From assembly GCF_014698835.1 (NCBI RefSeq), contig NZ_JACJTU010000028.1:34548-98547 (forward strand): DNA of 64,000 nucleotides, read 5' to 3'. Positions 27,192 to 36,057 of the stretch are shown piece by piece. The first letter of the stretch is position 1; every line of letters starts with the position of its first letter. Source of the DNA: Nostoc paludosum FACHB-159 (GTDB lineage Bacteria > Cyanobacteriota > Cyanobacteriia > Cyanobacteriales > Nostocaceae). Both the position numbers and the translations under genes were made by a program. The notes beneath the pieces were generated by a model. That model worked only from the letters and a program-made list of their open reading frames with translations. It was not told where the DNA came from and did no database searches.

Positions 27192-28688
27192 ATGAGATCT
27201 CCCCTAACTGTAAATGCTGCTCAAGCACGTCAGACAAAAGAGCGATTCGCCCAGCCTGAGGAACAACTCACCTATGAATTAGGGAAAGCTGTACAGGAAT
27301 TGCCACCTCTGTACACAAGATTATTAGCGGGAACAATTAGCGTTATAGTATTTGGGGCGATCGCCTGGGCGCACTTCTCCCAAATCGATGAAGTAGCAAC
27401 AGCGCCAGGGGAATTAATTGCTTCTACACAGGTAAGACCGGTGACATCCTTGGGTGGAGGGTCAATTGTCGCCGTCAAAGTGCAAGAAGGCGATCGCGTG
27501 ACTAAAGGTCAAGTTCTGGTTCAAAAAGATCCAGATTTGCAGAAAACTGATGTTTCCCGTTTAGCCAAATCTACGAGATTGATTCAGGACGATTTGCAAC
27601 GTTTAGATGCAGAACGCACTGGAAGCAAAATTGCTGGTACGAAACTGCAAGATGAACTTTTAAGCTCCCGTCTGCAAGATTTCCAAGCACGTCAAGCCGG
27701 AGCCGAAGCCGAAGCAAATCGCCAACTAGCACTCATCGATCAAGCCAAAGTTCGTTTGACTCGGTTGCAAGACAACTTAGTGGCTGCTAAAACTAGCGTT
27801 ATCAATGCTAAAACTAACGTTGCCAACGCCGAAAGCATCCGTACTAGAATTGAGGGTAATTTGGCGATCGCTCAAGAAAGAGAAAAAAGTTTACGCACCC
27901 TAATAACTCCCGGTGCTGTACCAAGAGTTGATTACCTAGAAGCCCAAGAAAGATTAACTCGTACAAAGACAGAAATCACTAGGGCACAAGATGAAGTAAC
28001 CAACGCTCAGAATAGAATAATCGAGGCTGAAGATAAAGTTACATCATTAGAAAAAGATATTGCTGCTCAAGCCCAAGAAATTCGCCAAGCCGAAGAAGCT
28101 TATAAAGCTGCAAAAAATCAAGCCCAGCGCGTAGCATCAGAACGCCAAAGTGAGATTTTGACCCAGTTAAACAAACGTAAAGAAGAACTGACAACCGTTC
28201 AAGGTCAATTAGAGCAGGCGAGAAAGCAGCAAGCTTTGGAAACCATCGACGCTCCCGTTAGTGGTACGATTTACAGAGTCAAAGCCACCAAGGGACCAGT
28301 ACAACCCGGTGAAGAATTGCTGTCAATCTTGCCGGAAGGGGAAGAAATGCTCCTAGAGGTGAAAATCCTCAACCGCGATATTGGGTTTGTTCGCCAAGGA
28401 ATGAGAGCGAAAGTAAAAATGGCAACTTTCCCCTTCCAGGAATTTGGTACAGTGGATGGCGAAGTTATACAAGTTAGCCCCAATGCAATAGTTGATAAAG
28501 AATTGGGCTTAGTTTTTCCTACAAGAATTAAGTTAAGTAAACACTCAGTCAACGTCCGGGGTCAAGATGTGGAATTTACACCAGGGATGGCTGCTACAGG
28601 TGAAATTGTGACTCGGAAAAAGTCAGTTTTGACCTTTATTACTGAGCCTGTAACGCGACGATTCAGCGAGGCATTTTCAGTGAGGTAG
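27192..28688 (+). CDS. HlyD-family membrane-fusion adaptor
   Basis: A 498-residue periplasmic adaptor of type I secretion or multidrug export. One transmembrane segment lies at about residues 43-62 (LLAGTISVIVFGAIAWAHF). It is followed by a lipoyl/beta-barrel region (GGGSIVAVKVQEGDRVTKGQ), a long coiled coil of about 240 residues, and the return lipoyl/barrel part (IDAPVSGTIYRVKATKGPV; MATFPFQEFGTVDGEV). Coiled-coil length is in the range of adaptors that meet a TolC-like outer-membrane channel. No inner-membrane transporter gene is adjacent on the same strand; the nearest ABC exporter is the degenerate-C39 one at 36058-38784. The pairing with it is inferred. It converges with the first subtilase. 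Confidence 0.9.
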   Translation: MRSPLTVNAAQARQTKERFAQPEEQLTYELGKAVQELPPLYTRLLAGTISVIVFGAIAWAHFSQIDEVATAPGELIASTQVRPVTSLGGGSIVAVKVQEGDRVTKGQVLVQKDPDLQKTDVSRLAKSTRLIQDDLQRLDAERTGSKIAGTKLQDELLSSRLQDFQARQAGAEAEANRQLALIDQAKVRLTRLQDNLVAAKTSVINAKTNVANAESIRTRIEGNLAIAQEREKSLRTLITPGAVPRVDYLEAQERLTRTKTEITRAQDEVTNAQNRIIEAEDKVTSLEKDIAAQAQEIRQAEEAYKAAKNQAQRVASERQSEILTQLNKRKEELTTVQGQLEQARKQQALETIDAPVSGTIYRVKATKGPVQPGEELLSILPEGEEMLLEVKILNRDIGFVRQGMRAKVKMATFPFQEFGTVDGEVIQVSPNAIVDKELGLVFPTRIKLSKHSVNVRGQDVEFTPGMAATGEIVTRKKSVLTFITEPVTRRFSEAFSVR

Positions 28689-28859
28689 TTTTTTCTATAG
28701 GAATCCGATTTGATTCCTGAATAACTCGTAAAGAGAGGGAACAGGAAGCAGGAAATGGGGAACAGGTAAAAAGGAACAATTGATATTAGAAAATAAATAG
28801 CTCGTCAAACCCCGACAAAAGAAACTTTCAAGCCTGTTGCCTATTGCCTGCTATAATTT
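28689..28859. repeat. convergent junction with copies of dispersed repeats
   Basis: The spacer begins ctataggaatccgatttg, as near 2884, followed by gggaacaggaagcagg. It ends caagcctgttgcctattgcc, the complement of text near 35858-35880. This is the junction between the HlyD gene and a leftward subtilase. No gene is seen. Confidence 0.5.
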
Positions 28860-30545
28860 TCAATCTAGACCCAAGAATTTTCTAATCTGTTCTAATTGTT
28901 CTAATTGTTTTTGCATTTGCTCTACTAGTTTACCAAAATCAATATTATTCCCATCTTGATTATTCTCTTCATTATTAATATTGATGTTGCTGAATATTGG
29001 CTCTTCATTTAGATATTGATTCCAAAATTGTGGATTGATTAATTCCTTATTATCTTCAGATGATGTTAGATATTCTGTTGTTTTTGTAATTGCTCCACTC
29101 ATAGAATCAATACCGAAATTACTCAAACTAGAGATAGCCTCTGGTGTCAGATATTTTGTTGTTTCTGTAATTGCTTTATCGCTCACAGAAGCAATATCGA
29201 AATTATCAAAACTAGAGATAGTCTCTGATATCACAAAATTTGTTATTTCTGTAGATGTCTGATTAATGATAGAACCGAAATCAGAATTATTAAAATTAGA
29301 GATAGTCTTGGGCGATAGATATTCCGCCGTTTGTGTCATTGCCTGACTTGTTAGAGAATTCACATTAGAAATATTTAAACTATAAGCTGTACTTTGTGTA
29401 CTATTTCCTGACGTTTCTGCAACAATTTGACGTACTTGGGCATCAGTCAAGTTGGGATTAGCACTCAGCATCAGAGCAACTACACCAGCAACGTGAGGAG
29501 CAGCCATAGAAGTGCCGCTATAAGTGTCATACTCGTTATTCGGAACTGTCGAGTAGACGTTAACTCCTGGGGCTGTAACGTAGCTGATTTCGCTTGTTCC
29601 AGAACGGTTAGAGAAGTCAGCAATGTTATTATTTCTATCTACTGCCCCAACGGCAATTCCTGACTTGGATGCATAGCGGGCGGGATAATCTGGTGATGAG
29701 TCGCCATCATTACCAGCAGCCATGACGACAATTACTCCTTTGCTACTGGCATAATTAATGGCCGACTCTAGAGTGCGATTAGAATATCTGCCTCCTAAGC
29801 TGAGGTTAATGACATCGGCTCCATTGTCCACAGCGTAGCGAATGCCTTTAGCTATGGAATTATAGGAACCGGAGCCAGAGTCATTCAAAACTTTGACAGG
29901 CATGATTTTGGCATTATAGGCAATGCCAGTGACACCGTAGTTATTATTCTCTCCTGCGATCGTGCCAGAAACATGAGTCCCATGACCGTTTCCGTCTAAG
30001 GTGTTGTTGTTGTTACCGGAGAAGTTCCAGCCATAATTATCATCAACATAACCATTGCCATCATCATCTATCCCGTTGTCTGCAATTTCGTTAGCATTCG
30101 TCCAGATATTATTTCTCAAATCCTCGTGGTTGTGGTCAACCCCGGTATCTACAACAGCAACAACAACGCCTTGACCTGTGTATCCCTGTGCCCAAGCTTC
30201 TGGGGCTTTAACAAGGTCTGCTCCCCAATTATTCCCACCAAGATCGGGAACATCTGCAAAGGTATTTTGACCAGTAACTCTAGCCACTGCTGCTGCTGAA
30301 TTAATTAAGCCATAACCGGTAGTGGAATTATAAGTTCCACTGCTAGTAGCAGTGTTGTTAGTGCTAATTTTTGAGTTATTTTTATTTAGTTGCTGTACAT
30401 CAAAGTCAGTTGAATTGTAGCTACTACGACCAAAGAAATTCAGACTGTAGTTATTTCTAGTATTAAAGGTATCCAATGAGGATATTGAATTGGTGTTTAA
30501 CGCTTTCTTGGAAAATAAATTGTTATTAACATCATTATCGAGCAT
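28860..30545 (-). CDS. subtilisin-like S8 serine protease
   Basis: 561 residues from the ATG at 30545; an in-frame TTG eight codons upstream is less likely. The catalytic triad is intact: D133 (VVDTGVD), H188 (NGHGTHVSG) and S346 (GTSMAAPH), with oxyanion N279 (AAGND). A DDDGNG loop near residue 160 resembles a calcium site. Residues 1-75 are Asn/Ser-rich without a Sec signal peptide, so export, if any, would need another route. The C-terminal 190 residues contain three imperfect repeats of the TEYLSPxTISNF type and an Asn/Glu/Gln-rich end. A subtilase-end-like motif GYGLINSAAAVA stands before the catalytic domain instead of after it. It resembles the other subtilase here over residues 75-390. 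Confidence 0.92.
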   Translation of the reverse strand: MLDNDVNNNLFSKKALNTNSISSLDTFNTRNNYSLNFFGRSSYNSTDFDVQQLNKNNSKISTNNTATSSGTYNSTTGYGLINSAAAVARVTGQNTFADVPDLGGNNWGADLVKAPEAWAQGYTGQGVVVAVVDTGVDHNHEDLRNNIWTNANEIADNGIDDDGNGYVDDNYGWNFSGNNNNTLDGNGHGTHVSGTIAGENNNYGVTGIAYNAKIMPVKVLNDSGSGSYNSIAKGIRYAVDNGADVINLSLGGRYSNRTLESAINYASSKGVIVVMAAGNDGDSSPDYPARYASKSGIAVGAVDRNNNIADFSNRSGTSEISYVTAPGVNVYSTVPNNEYDTYSGTSMAAPHVAGVVALMLSANPNLTDAQVRQIVAETSGNSTQSTAYSLNISNVNSLTSQAMTQTAEYLSPKTISNFNNSDFGSIINQTSTEITNFVISETISSFDNFDIASVSDKAITETTKYLTPEAISSLSNFGIDSMSGAITKTTEYLTSSEDNKELINPQFWNQYLNEEPIFSNININNEENNQDGNNIDFGKLVEQMQKQLEQLEQIRKFLGLD

Positions 30546-30919
30546 GAGTATTTTTCTCAAAAATAGCAATAGTTTTTGACAGTCTGAAGCGTTAAAATCT
30601 TTTTTTCAAAGATTTTAATCTGTGAAGAAGCTCTATTGTCAATAAATACTATGTAATTTCGGAAAAAGTTGCTAATTTTACTACAAAAAATATTTTGAAA
30701 TTTGGGAGCTTTATCAAGATTACAATTCTCGATTAAATATTAAATTATTATCACAAAGTCATAGTATTTTGATATTTTTAAACAGCAGATACCCAACTTC
30801 ACAAACAAATTGAATATCTTGTTTATGAGGCATCATTCACCAGTTGTATATTTATTTTCCCAGTTCTGTAAAATCAACAGAAGTCAGAATAGAAAATTTA
30901 GAATTATGAAATCTTCTTT
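30546..30919. other. upstream region of the first subtilase
   Basis: AT-rich spacer between two minus-strand genes. It contains cttttttt and aaagattttaatct tracts, including the inverted pair aaaatcttt/aaagatttt at about 30594-30618, which might be a leader hairpin or operator. No gene is seen. Confidence 0.35.
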
Positions 30920-31138
30920 TTAATGATCTGATTCTTCTTGCATCTGTGTATCCTTCTTTTGTCGGTTAGTATTTTTTTTGGCTTTATTTTCTTTCCATCT
31001 CCCTCTTTTACGTGCTGCTTCTGTTAGCAAATACTCAATTTGTGCGTTAACACTCCTTAATTCGTCAGCAGACCATTTTTCCAGCACTTCGTATAATTCA
31101 AGGTCTAAACGCAGTAAAAACCGTTTTTTCTGGCTCAT
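30920..31138 (-). CDS. Arc-type ribbon-helix-helix DNA-binding protein
   Basis: A 72-residue protein. Residues 1-45 (KKRFLLRLDLELYEVLEKWS, then ADELRSVNAQIEYLLTEAAR) fit an Arc/MetJ ribbon-helix-helix: an N-terminal beta strand with alternating basic and hydrophobic residues, then two helices. The tail is Lys/Gln-rich. Proteins of this size are often antitoxins or autoregulators, but no toxin is beside it. It lies 132 bases downstream of the SPFH gene on the same strand and may be co-transcribed with it. Confidence 0.75.
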   Translation of the reverse strand: MSQKKRFLLRLDLELYEVLEKWSADELRSVNAQIEYLLTEAARKRGRWKENKAKKNTNRQKKDTQMQEESDH

Positions 31139-31245
31139 GTCTTATAGCAATTATTTAAAATTGGGCAGCAGATTCAAACCTTGAATCCTAGATACAATGT
31201 GAATTTATTAATTACGTAGCTTGCTTCTCACTGGAGGCGAGTATT

Positions 31246-31268
31246 ACAAATTACGAATTACGAATTGC
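31246..31268. repeat. short (aattacg)n repeat
   Basis: acaaattacgaattacgaatt lies at the 3' end of the SPFH gene. The same unit appears in complement after the VOC gene at about 41620-41646. It is a small dispersed tandem repeat. Confidence 0.5.
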
Positions 31269-31270
31269 TA

Positions 31271-32200
31271 TTAAGTATAAAGGCTGCCAGTATTAACCAC
31301 TGGTTGGATGTTTTGTTCTGAGGTTAAGACAACCAGCAGATTGTTAATCATAGCTGCTTTGCGTTCATCGTCCAAGTCAATCATTTGTTGTTGGCTTATG
31401 CGTTTAAGTGCTTCATCAACCATACCCACTGCACTCTCAACAATTTGCCGCCGCGCATCAATCATTGCTTTGGCTTGTTGACGACGCAACATCATTTGAG
31501 CAATTTCTGGAGCGTATGCAAGGTGAGAAAGTTTTGCTTCTACTACTTCAACTCCTGCAACTTCAAGTCTCGCTTGCAATTCTTTTTGGAGGAAAAGCGC
31601 GATTTCATCTGGTACTGCACGCAATGAAGGAATTGATTGTTCGTCAGGTGCGTCATAGGGATAGCGAATTGCTAAGGCGCGTATCGCTGTCTCGCTTTGG
31701 ATGGCGACAAATTGCTCGTAGTCATCAACCGCAAATTTAGATTTGGCTGGTTCTATTACTTGCCACACGATGACGGCTGCAATCTCTATTGGGCTGCCTT
31801 GAGCATCGTTGACTTTTAATATTTTGCTGTTAAAGTTGCGAACCCGTAAAGATACCTTGCGTTTGTCAGTAAAAGGGTTAGTCCACCAAAACCCTGCTTC
31901 TTGCACGGTACCAACATAGCGCCCAAAAAAAACTAGTACTATTGCTTGATTTGGCTCGACTGTGAAGAAACCTGATAGTGAGGGAATTACTACTGCGATA
32001 AGCGTTGCTCCTAACCAGGCACCTATTTCTGCTAAATCGGCAAAATCTCCCACCCTCAGACTTCTGCCTAATACTTCTATTAATCGTTGTATTGTTGACC
32101 AAACTTGCCAACTGCCAAAAATCCCTAAAGCTAAGACTATGCTCAAAGCTATGAAGCCGTTGATTTTAAACGCAGGAAATTCCCTGATTTGGTGCTTCAT
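31271..32200 (-). CDS. SPFH/band-7 domain membrane protein
   Basis: A 309-residue protein with hydrophobic segments at about residues 14-33 and 61-82, then an SPFH domain (about 85-270): VEPNQAIVLVFFGRYVGTVQ, then FWWTNPFTDKRKVSLRVRNF, then ALAIRYPYDAPDEQ. A C-terminal helix follows (MLRRQQAKAMIDARRQIVE). SPFH proteins (stomatin, flotillin, prohibitin types) form membrane-associated oligomers and often recruit or regulate proteases. Here a ribbon-helix-helix gene follows and a subtilase gene lies on either side, which makes a protease-related membrane role imaginable but unproven. Confidence 0.88.
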   Translation of the reverse strand: MKHQIREFPAFKINGFIALSIVLALGIFGSWQVWSTIQRLIEVLGRSLRVGDFADLAEIGAWLGATLIAVVIPSLSGFFTVEPNQAIVLVFFGRYVGTVQEAGFWWTNPFTDKRKVSLRVRNFNSKILKVNDAQGSPIEIAAVIVWQVIEPAKSKFAVDDYEQFVAIQSETAIRALAIRYPYDAPDEQSIPSLRAVPDEIALFLQKELQARLEVAGVEVVEAKLSHLAYAPEIAQMMLRRQQAKAMIDARRQIVESAVGMVDEALKRISQQQMIDLDDERKAAMINNLLVVLTSEQNIQPVVNTGSLYT

Positions 32201-32552
32201 TGTCTATTCCTACAATCTTTTTTGATACTAAAATGATATCACTTTAATTTCAAAACAAGGGTAATTTCCCAAGTAGCAAGGCTATGCAGATGTCTGCTTT
32301 AAAGATTTTTGGTGTTGCTGAATGAGGCTATGACGGAAATACAGCAGAGGTAATGGCGTTGGTGATTTCATGTAGAAATGAAATAACGAACCGCAGAGGA
32401 CGCAGAGGGCACGGAGAAATAAGAGTTTCAGAGGGTTTTTGGGTGTCCTATATAAAAACGATTGTGCATGATTTCAGAATGTTTGTAGAGACGTTGCATT
32501 GCAACGTCTCTACATCTCAAATCATCCTGCATTTATGCAACGCTGGATTTTT
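32201..32552. other. intergenic region with dispersed repeats
   Basis: Spacer between the large subtilase and the SPFH gene. Contains the gaaccgcagaggacgcagag repeat at about 32389-32410 and a perfect palindrome (listed separately). No gene is seen. Confidence 0.5.
32484..32514. repeat. perfect 15-bp-arm palindrome
   Basis: Arms tgtagagacgttgca and tgcaacgtctctaca are separated by one base. The core gtagagacg...cgtctctac recurs at 43372-43399. It is a dispersed Nostoc-type palindrome. It lies downstream of the large subtilase on its transcribed strand and may also end transcription. Confidence 0.7.
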
Positions 32553-35525
32553 CTACGCTAAACTGTTTCCTGCTGTTGATGTAACAATCTGACGCACTTG
32601 GGCATCAGTTAGACCTTTCTTTGCACTCAACATCAAGGCTATTACCCCGGCAACGTGGGGAGTTGCCATAGATGTTCCGTCTTTAAAACCATAGCTATTG
32701 CCTGGTAATGTAGAGTAGATATCAACTCCGGGAGCTGTGACGTAGGGAAGTGTAGTTGCTCCAGCTTCGTTAGAGAAGTAAGCCATCTCTTGATACTTAT
32801 CAATTGCCCCAACAGCCAGCCCCCAGTTCTTGGCGTAGCGGGCAGGATAAATGGGTTCTGAACCGCTAGAATTGCCTGCTGCCATGACGACAATTACGCC
32901 TTTGCTAGCAGCATACTGAATGGCTGATTCTATTTCACTGTTGGGTTCATCGCCACCTAAGCTGAGGTTTATGACATTAGCTCCATTCTCGACGGCGTAA
33001 CGAATGCCTTTTGCTACCCCGCTATCCTCGCCAGAGCCGCTATCACTAAGGACTTTAACAGGCATAATCTTGGCATCATAAGCAATGCCTGTAACACCGA
33101 CACCATTTTTCACTCCGGCGATGGTGCCAGCAACATGGGTGCCATGACTATTTCCATCTAGGGTGTTGTTGTTATTGCTGTCAAAGTTCCAGCCATAAAC
33201 ATCATCAATGTAGCCATTGCCATCATCATCTTTGCCGTTGCCAGCAATTTCTTTGGTATTCTTCCAGATATTATTGCTCAAGTCTGAATGATTGCGATCG
33301 ACGCCAGTATCTAGCACAGCGACGACAACACCCTTACCTGTGTATCCCTTTGCCCACACTTCTGGAGCTTTTACGAGGTCCGCTCCCCAATCTTCACCGC
33401 CAAGGTTAGGAACATCAGCAAAGGTAGTCTGGCCAAGGGCTTTAGCGACTGCTGCTGCTGCGTTAATTAAGCCATAACCATCGGTGGTGTCGTAACCGAT
33501 ATTTTTGATGATGGTAATAGCTTTGGCAACAATGTTATTACTTTCATTGCTTTCAGCAATATTGTTACTACCATCAGCTTGATACAGTATGTAGTAGCTA
33601 CCCCCAGCGATAGTTTTGCTAATCTGGATTGAAAATGTTTCGCTGCTATAACTTCCAGATGCAATGCTGCTAGTGTATTCAGAATTCAATAACATATCCT
33701 CATTGCTGAGAATTTGATCTTTAGATAAATAAAGCTTGGTGTAGCTATAACCAGCATTACCAGCGCCTTGATTCTTGACTTGATAGCTGATTTGAATGTT
33801 GCCACCTGTTGATGCAGTAGTAGGATTAACTGCATTTTGGATTATTAGATCGGCTTTTTTAATGGCGATCGCTTTAGCAACAATATTATTACTTTCATTA
33901 CTTTCGGCAATATCATTATTACCATCAGCTTGATATAACAGATAATAATTACCTGCGGCAATGCTATCGCTGATGTTGATTGTACTTGTTATGGCACTGT
34001 AAGCACCCGTGGCAATTGGGCTAAAGAAGTCATAACCTAAGTAAATATCATCATTACTCAAGGTTGTATTTGTTGAGAGATAAAACTTAGTTTCGTTATA
34101 GCCAGCACTACCCGCACCTTGATTTTTCACTTGATAGCTGACTTCAATATTTTCTCCTACTGTACCAACACTAGGATTGATGGCATTTTGGATTATTAGA
34201 TCGGCTTTTTTAATGGCGATCGCTTTAGCAACAATATTATTACTTTCATTACTTTCGGCAATATCGTTATCACCATCAGCTTGATACAGCAGATAATAAT
34301 TACCTGTGGCGATGCTATCGCTAATGTTGATTGTACTTGTTACGGCATCGTAAGCACCCGTAGCAATTGGACTCATGAAGTCATAGCCTAAGTAAATATC
34401 ATCATTGCTTAAGGTTGTATTTGTTGACAGATAAAACTTAGTTTCGTTATAGCCAGCACTACCCGCACCTTGATTTTTCACTTGATAGTTAACTTCAATG
34501 CTTCCACCCACAGACCCTACAGTGGGATTGATGGCATTTTGAATTATTAAATCGGCTTTTTTAATGCTAATAGCTTTAGCAACAATATTATTACTTTCAT
34601 TACTTTCGGCAATATCGTTATCACCATCAGCTTGATATAGCAGGTAATAATTACCTGTGGCGATGCTATCGCTAATGTTGATTGTACTTGTTACGGCATC
34701 GTAAGCACCCCCAGCAATTGGACTCATGAAGTCATAACCTAAGTAAATATCATCATTGCTTAAGGTTGTATTTGTTGACAGATAAAACTTAGTTTCGTTA
34801 TAGCCAGCACTACCCGCACCTTGATTTTTCACTTGATAGCTGACTTCAATGCTTTCACCCACTGACCCAACAGTAGGATTGATGGCATTTTGAATTATTA
34901 AATCGGCTTTTTTAATGCTAATAGCTTTAGCAACGATATTATTACTTTCATTACTTTCGGCAATATCATTATTACCATCAGCTTGATATAGGAGGTAATA
35001 ATTACCTGCGGCGATGCTGTTGCTTATATTGATTGTAGTTGTTGAGGCACTATAAGCACCCGCAGCAATTGAGCTAAAAAAGTAGTCAGAATCTAAGTAA
35101 GTATCATCATTACTTAAGGTTGTATTTGTTGACAGATAAAACTTTGTTTGGTGATAGCTAGCACTACTACCAGTGCCTTGATTTTTCACTTGATAGCTAA
35201 CTTCAATGCTTCCACCCACTGACCCAACAGTGGGATTGATGGCATTTTGGATTATTAGATCTGGTTGAACAGCAGCGACGACAGCACTTGATGTTACCAG
35301 AGACATTGCCTGTGTAGTATTTTTATTATTTTCGTTACTCTTGGGTAAGTCTTTATAGGTTTGATCTGTAGTGTAACTACTGCGATCGCTAGCTCTAAAA
35401 CTATTTACACTACTGCTAAAGTAATTATTAGAATTATCAAAGATATCAACTACTTTTAAAGATAAATTACTAGTTTCTATACCAAGATTTTGTTTATTAG
35501 AATTACGTTCTTTGGTAAAAAGCAT
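32553..35525 (-). CDS. S8 serine protease with five N-terminal CARDB repeats
   Basis: A 990-residue protein. After an Asn/Ser-rich N-terminus of about 85 residues come five CARDB-type beta-sandwich repeats (about 88-670), each beginning DLIIQNAINPTVGSVG and ending DNDIAESNESNNIVAKAI. The C-terminal subtilase domain has the triad D739 (VLDTGVD), H794 (NSHGTHVAG) and S952 (GTSMATPH), and ends soon after the catalytic serine. CARDB domains are extracellular adhesion-like modules, so a secreted or surface-displayed protease is likely. There is no Sec signal peptide. The repeats are nearly identical at DNA level with a 351-base period. It is a paralogue of the 28860-30545 protease. Confidence 0.92.
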   Translation of the reverse strand: MLFTKERNSNKQNLGIETSNLSLKVVDIFDNSNNYFSSSVNSFRASDRSSYTTDQTYKDLPKSNENNKNTTQAMSLVTSSAVVAAVQPDLIIQNAINPTVGSVGGSIEVSYQVKNQGTGSSASYHQTKFYLSTNTTLSNDDTYLDSDYFFSSIAAGAYSASTTTINISNSIAAGNYYLLYQADGNNDIAESNESNNIVAKAISIKKADLIIQNAINPTVGSVGESIEVSYQVKNQGAGSAGYNETKFYLSTNTTLSNDDIYLGYDFMSPIAGGAYDAVTSTINISDSIATGNYYLLYQADGDNDIAESNESNNIVAKAISIKKADLIIQNAINPTVGSVGGSIEVNYQVKNQGAGSAGYNETKFYLSTNTTLSNDDIYLGYDFMSPIATGAYDAVTSTINISDSIATGNYYLLYQADGDNDIAESNESNNIVAKAIAIKKADLIIQNAINPSVGTVGENIEVSYQVKNQGAGSAGYNETKFYLSTNTTLSNDDIYLGYDFFSPIATGAYSAITSTINISDSIAAGNYYLLYQADGNNDIAESNESNNIVAKAIAIKKADLIIQNAVNPTTASTGGNIQISYQVKNQGAGNAGYSYTKLYLSKDQILSNEDMLLNSEYTSSIASGSYSSETFSIQISKTIAGGSYYILYQADGSNNIAESNESNNIVAKAITIIKNIGYDTTDGYGLINAAAAVAKALGQTTFADVPNLGGEDWGADLVKAPEVWAKGYTGKGVVVAVLDTGVDRNHSDLSNNIWKNTKEIAGNGKDDDGNGYIDDVYGWNFDSNNNNTLDGNSHGTHVAGTIAGVKNGVGVTGIAYDAKIMPVKVLSDSGSGEDSGVAKGIRYAVENGANVINLSLGGDEPNSEIESAIQYAASKGVIVVMAAGNSSGSEPIYPARYAKNWGLAVGAIDKYQEMAYFSNEAGATTLPYVTAPGVDIYSTLPGNSYGFKDGTSMATPHVAGVIALMLSAKKGLTDAQVRQIVTSTAGNSLA
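33500..35270. repeat. tandem 351-bp coding repeats (CARDB units)
   Basis: Five copies, of which the middle three are the most alike. The marker text atcggctttttta recurs at 33849, 34200, 34551 and 34902, giving a regular 351-base (117-codon) spacing. A diverged fifth boundary is near 35258. Such near-identity implies recent duplication or gene conversion. Confidence 0.85.
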
Positions 35526-36057
35526 CAGCAGTTTAACTCCATATATTCCAGTAAATTTGCACTATGTAACTGCTCAAATCCTTGCTGTTTAATAACTTGA
35601 GCCGGAGAAATATTTTAGTATAAGACAGATACTACAAATATATTTGACTAGAAAATAACATAATTTAGTCAGTAATATCACAATTTTGTGTATTACAAAA
35701 TTTATCTTTTACGCTAATTTATAAGTCATAACTTAATATAAATTTGTAATACTACATTTTTTGTTTATATTCAGATCTCCAACCAAATTTAACCTTAGTT
35801 CGATACTTTTAGAGGTTAGGAAATAATCGGGGAGAAGTAGGGGAGAAAATTTATAACAGGCAACAGGCAATAGGTTTGAAAGTGTTTTTATGCCTGGGTT
35901 TTACGGTTGGCTGATGTCCTAAACTATTTTTCAACTGCTATATAAAAAATCAAATTTAAAAGGCGAATGGAGCATAATTCCATTCGCCAAAATACGAAAG
36001 CCACTCTTCAGATGTATATCTCTTATCTACCCACAAGCTTTAAGCTAGTTAAATATA
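35526..36057. other. intergenic region between large subtilase and ABC exporter
   Basis: AT-rich spacer that must hold the subtilase promoter (leftward) and the terminator of the ABC/PpiC unit. Near 35855-35880 it carries aacaggcaacaggcaatagg, a dispersed repeat. No gene is seen. Confidence 0.5.
35942..35988 (-). terminator. Rho-independent terminator of the ppiC-ABC unit
   Basis: Read on the minus strand, a perfect 10-bp stem ggcgaatgga/tccattcgcc with a 7-base loop is followed directly by ttttaaatttgatttttt. It lies 70 bases after the ABC exporter stop codon and has the textbook form of an intrinsic terminator. Confidence 0.85.

Noticed and set aside
30920..31138. Ribbon-helix-helix gene as half of a toxin-antitoxin pair
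   Set aside because: No toxin gene lies on either side; the neighbours are SPFH and subtilase genes.
33500..35270. Regular 351-bp repeats as a possible CRISPR or satellite array
   Set aside because: They are in-frame coding repeats for CARDB domains of one protein; unit length and lack of spacers exclude CRISPR.
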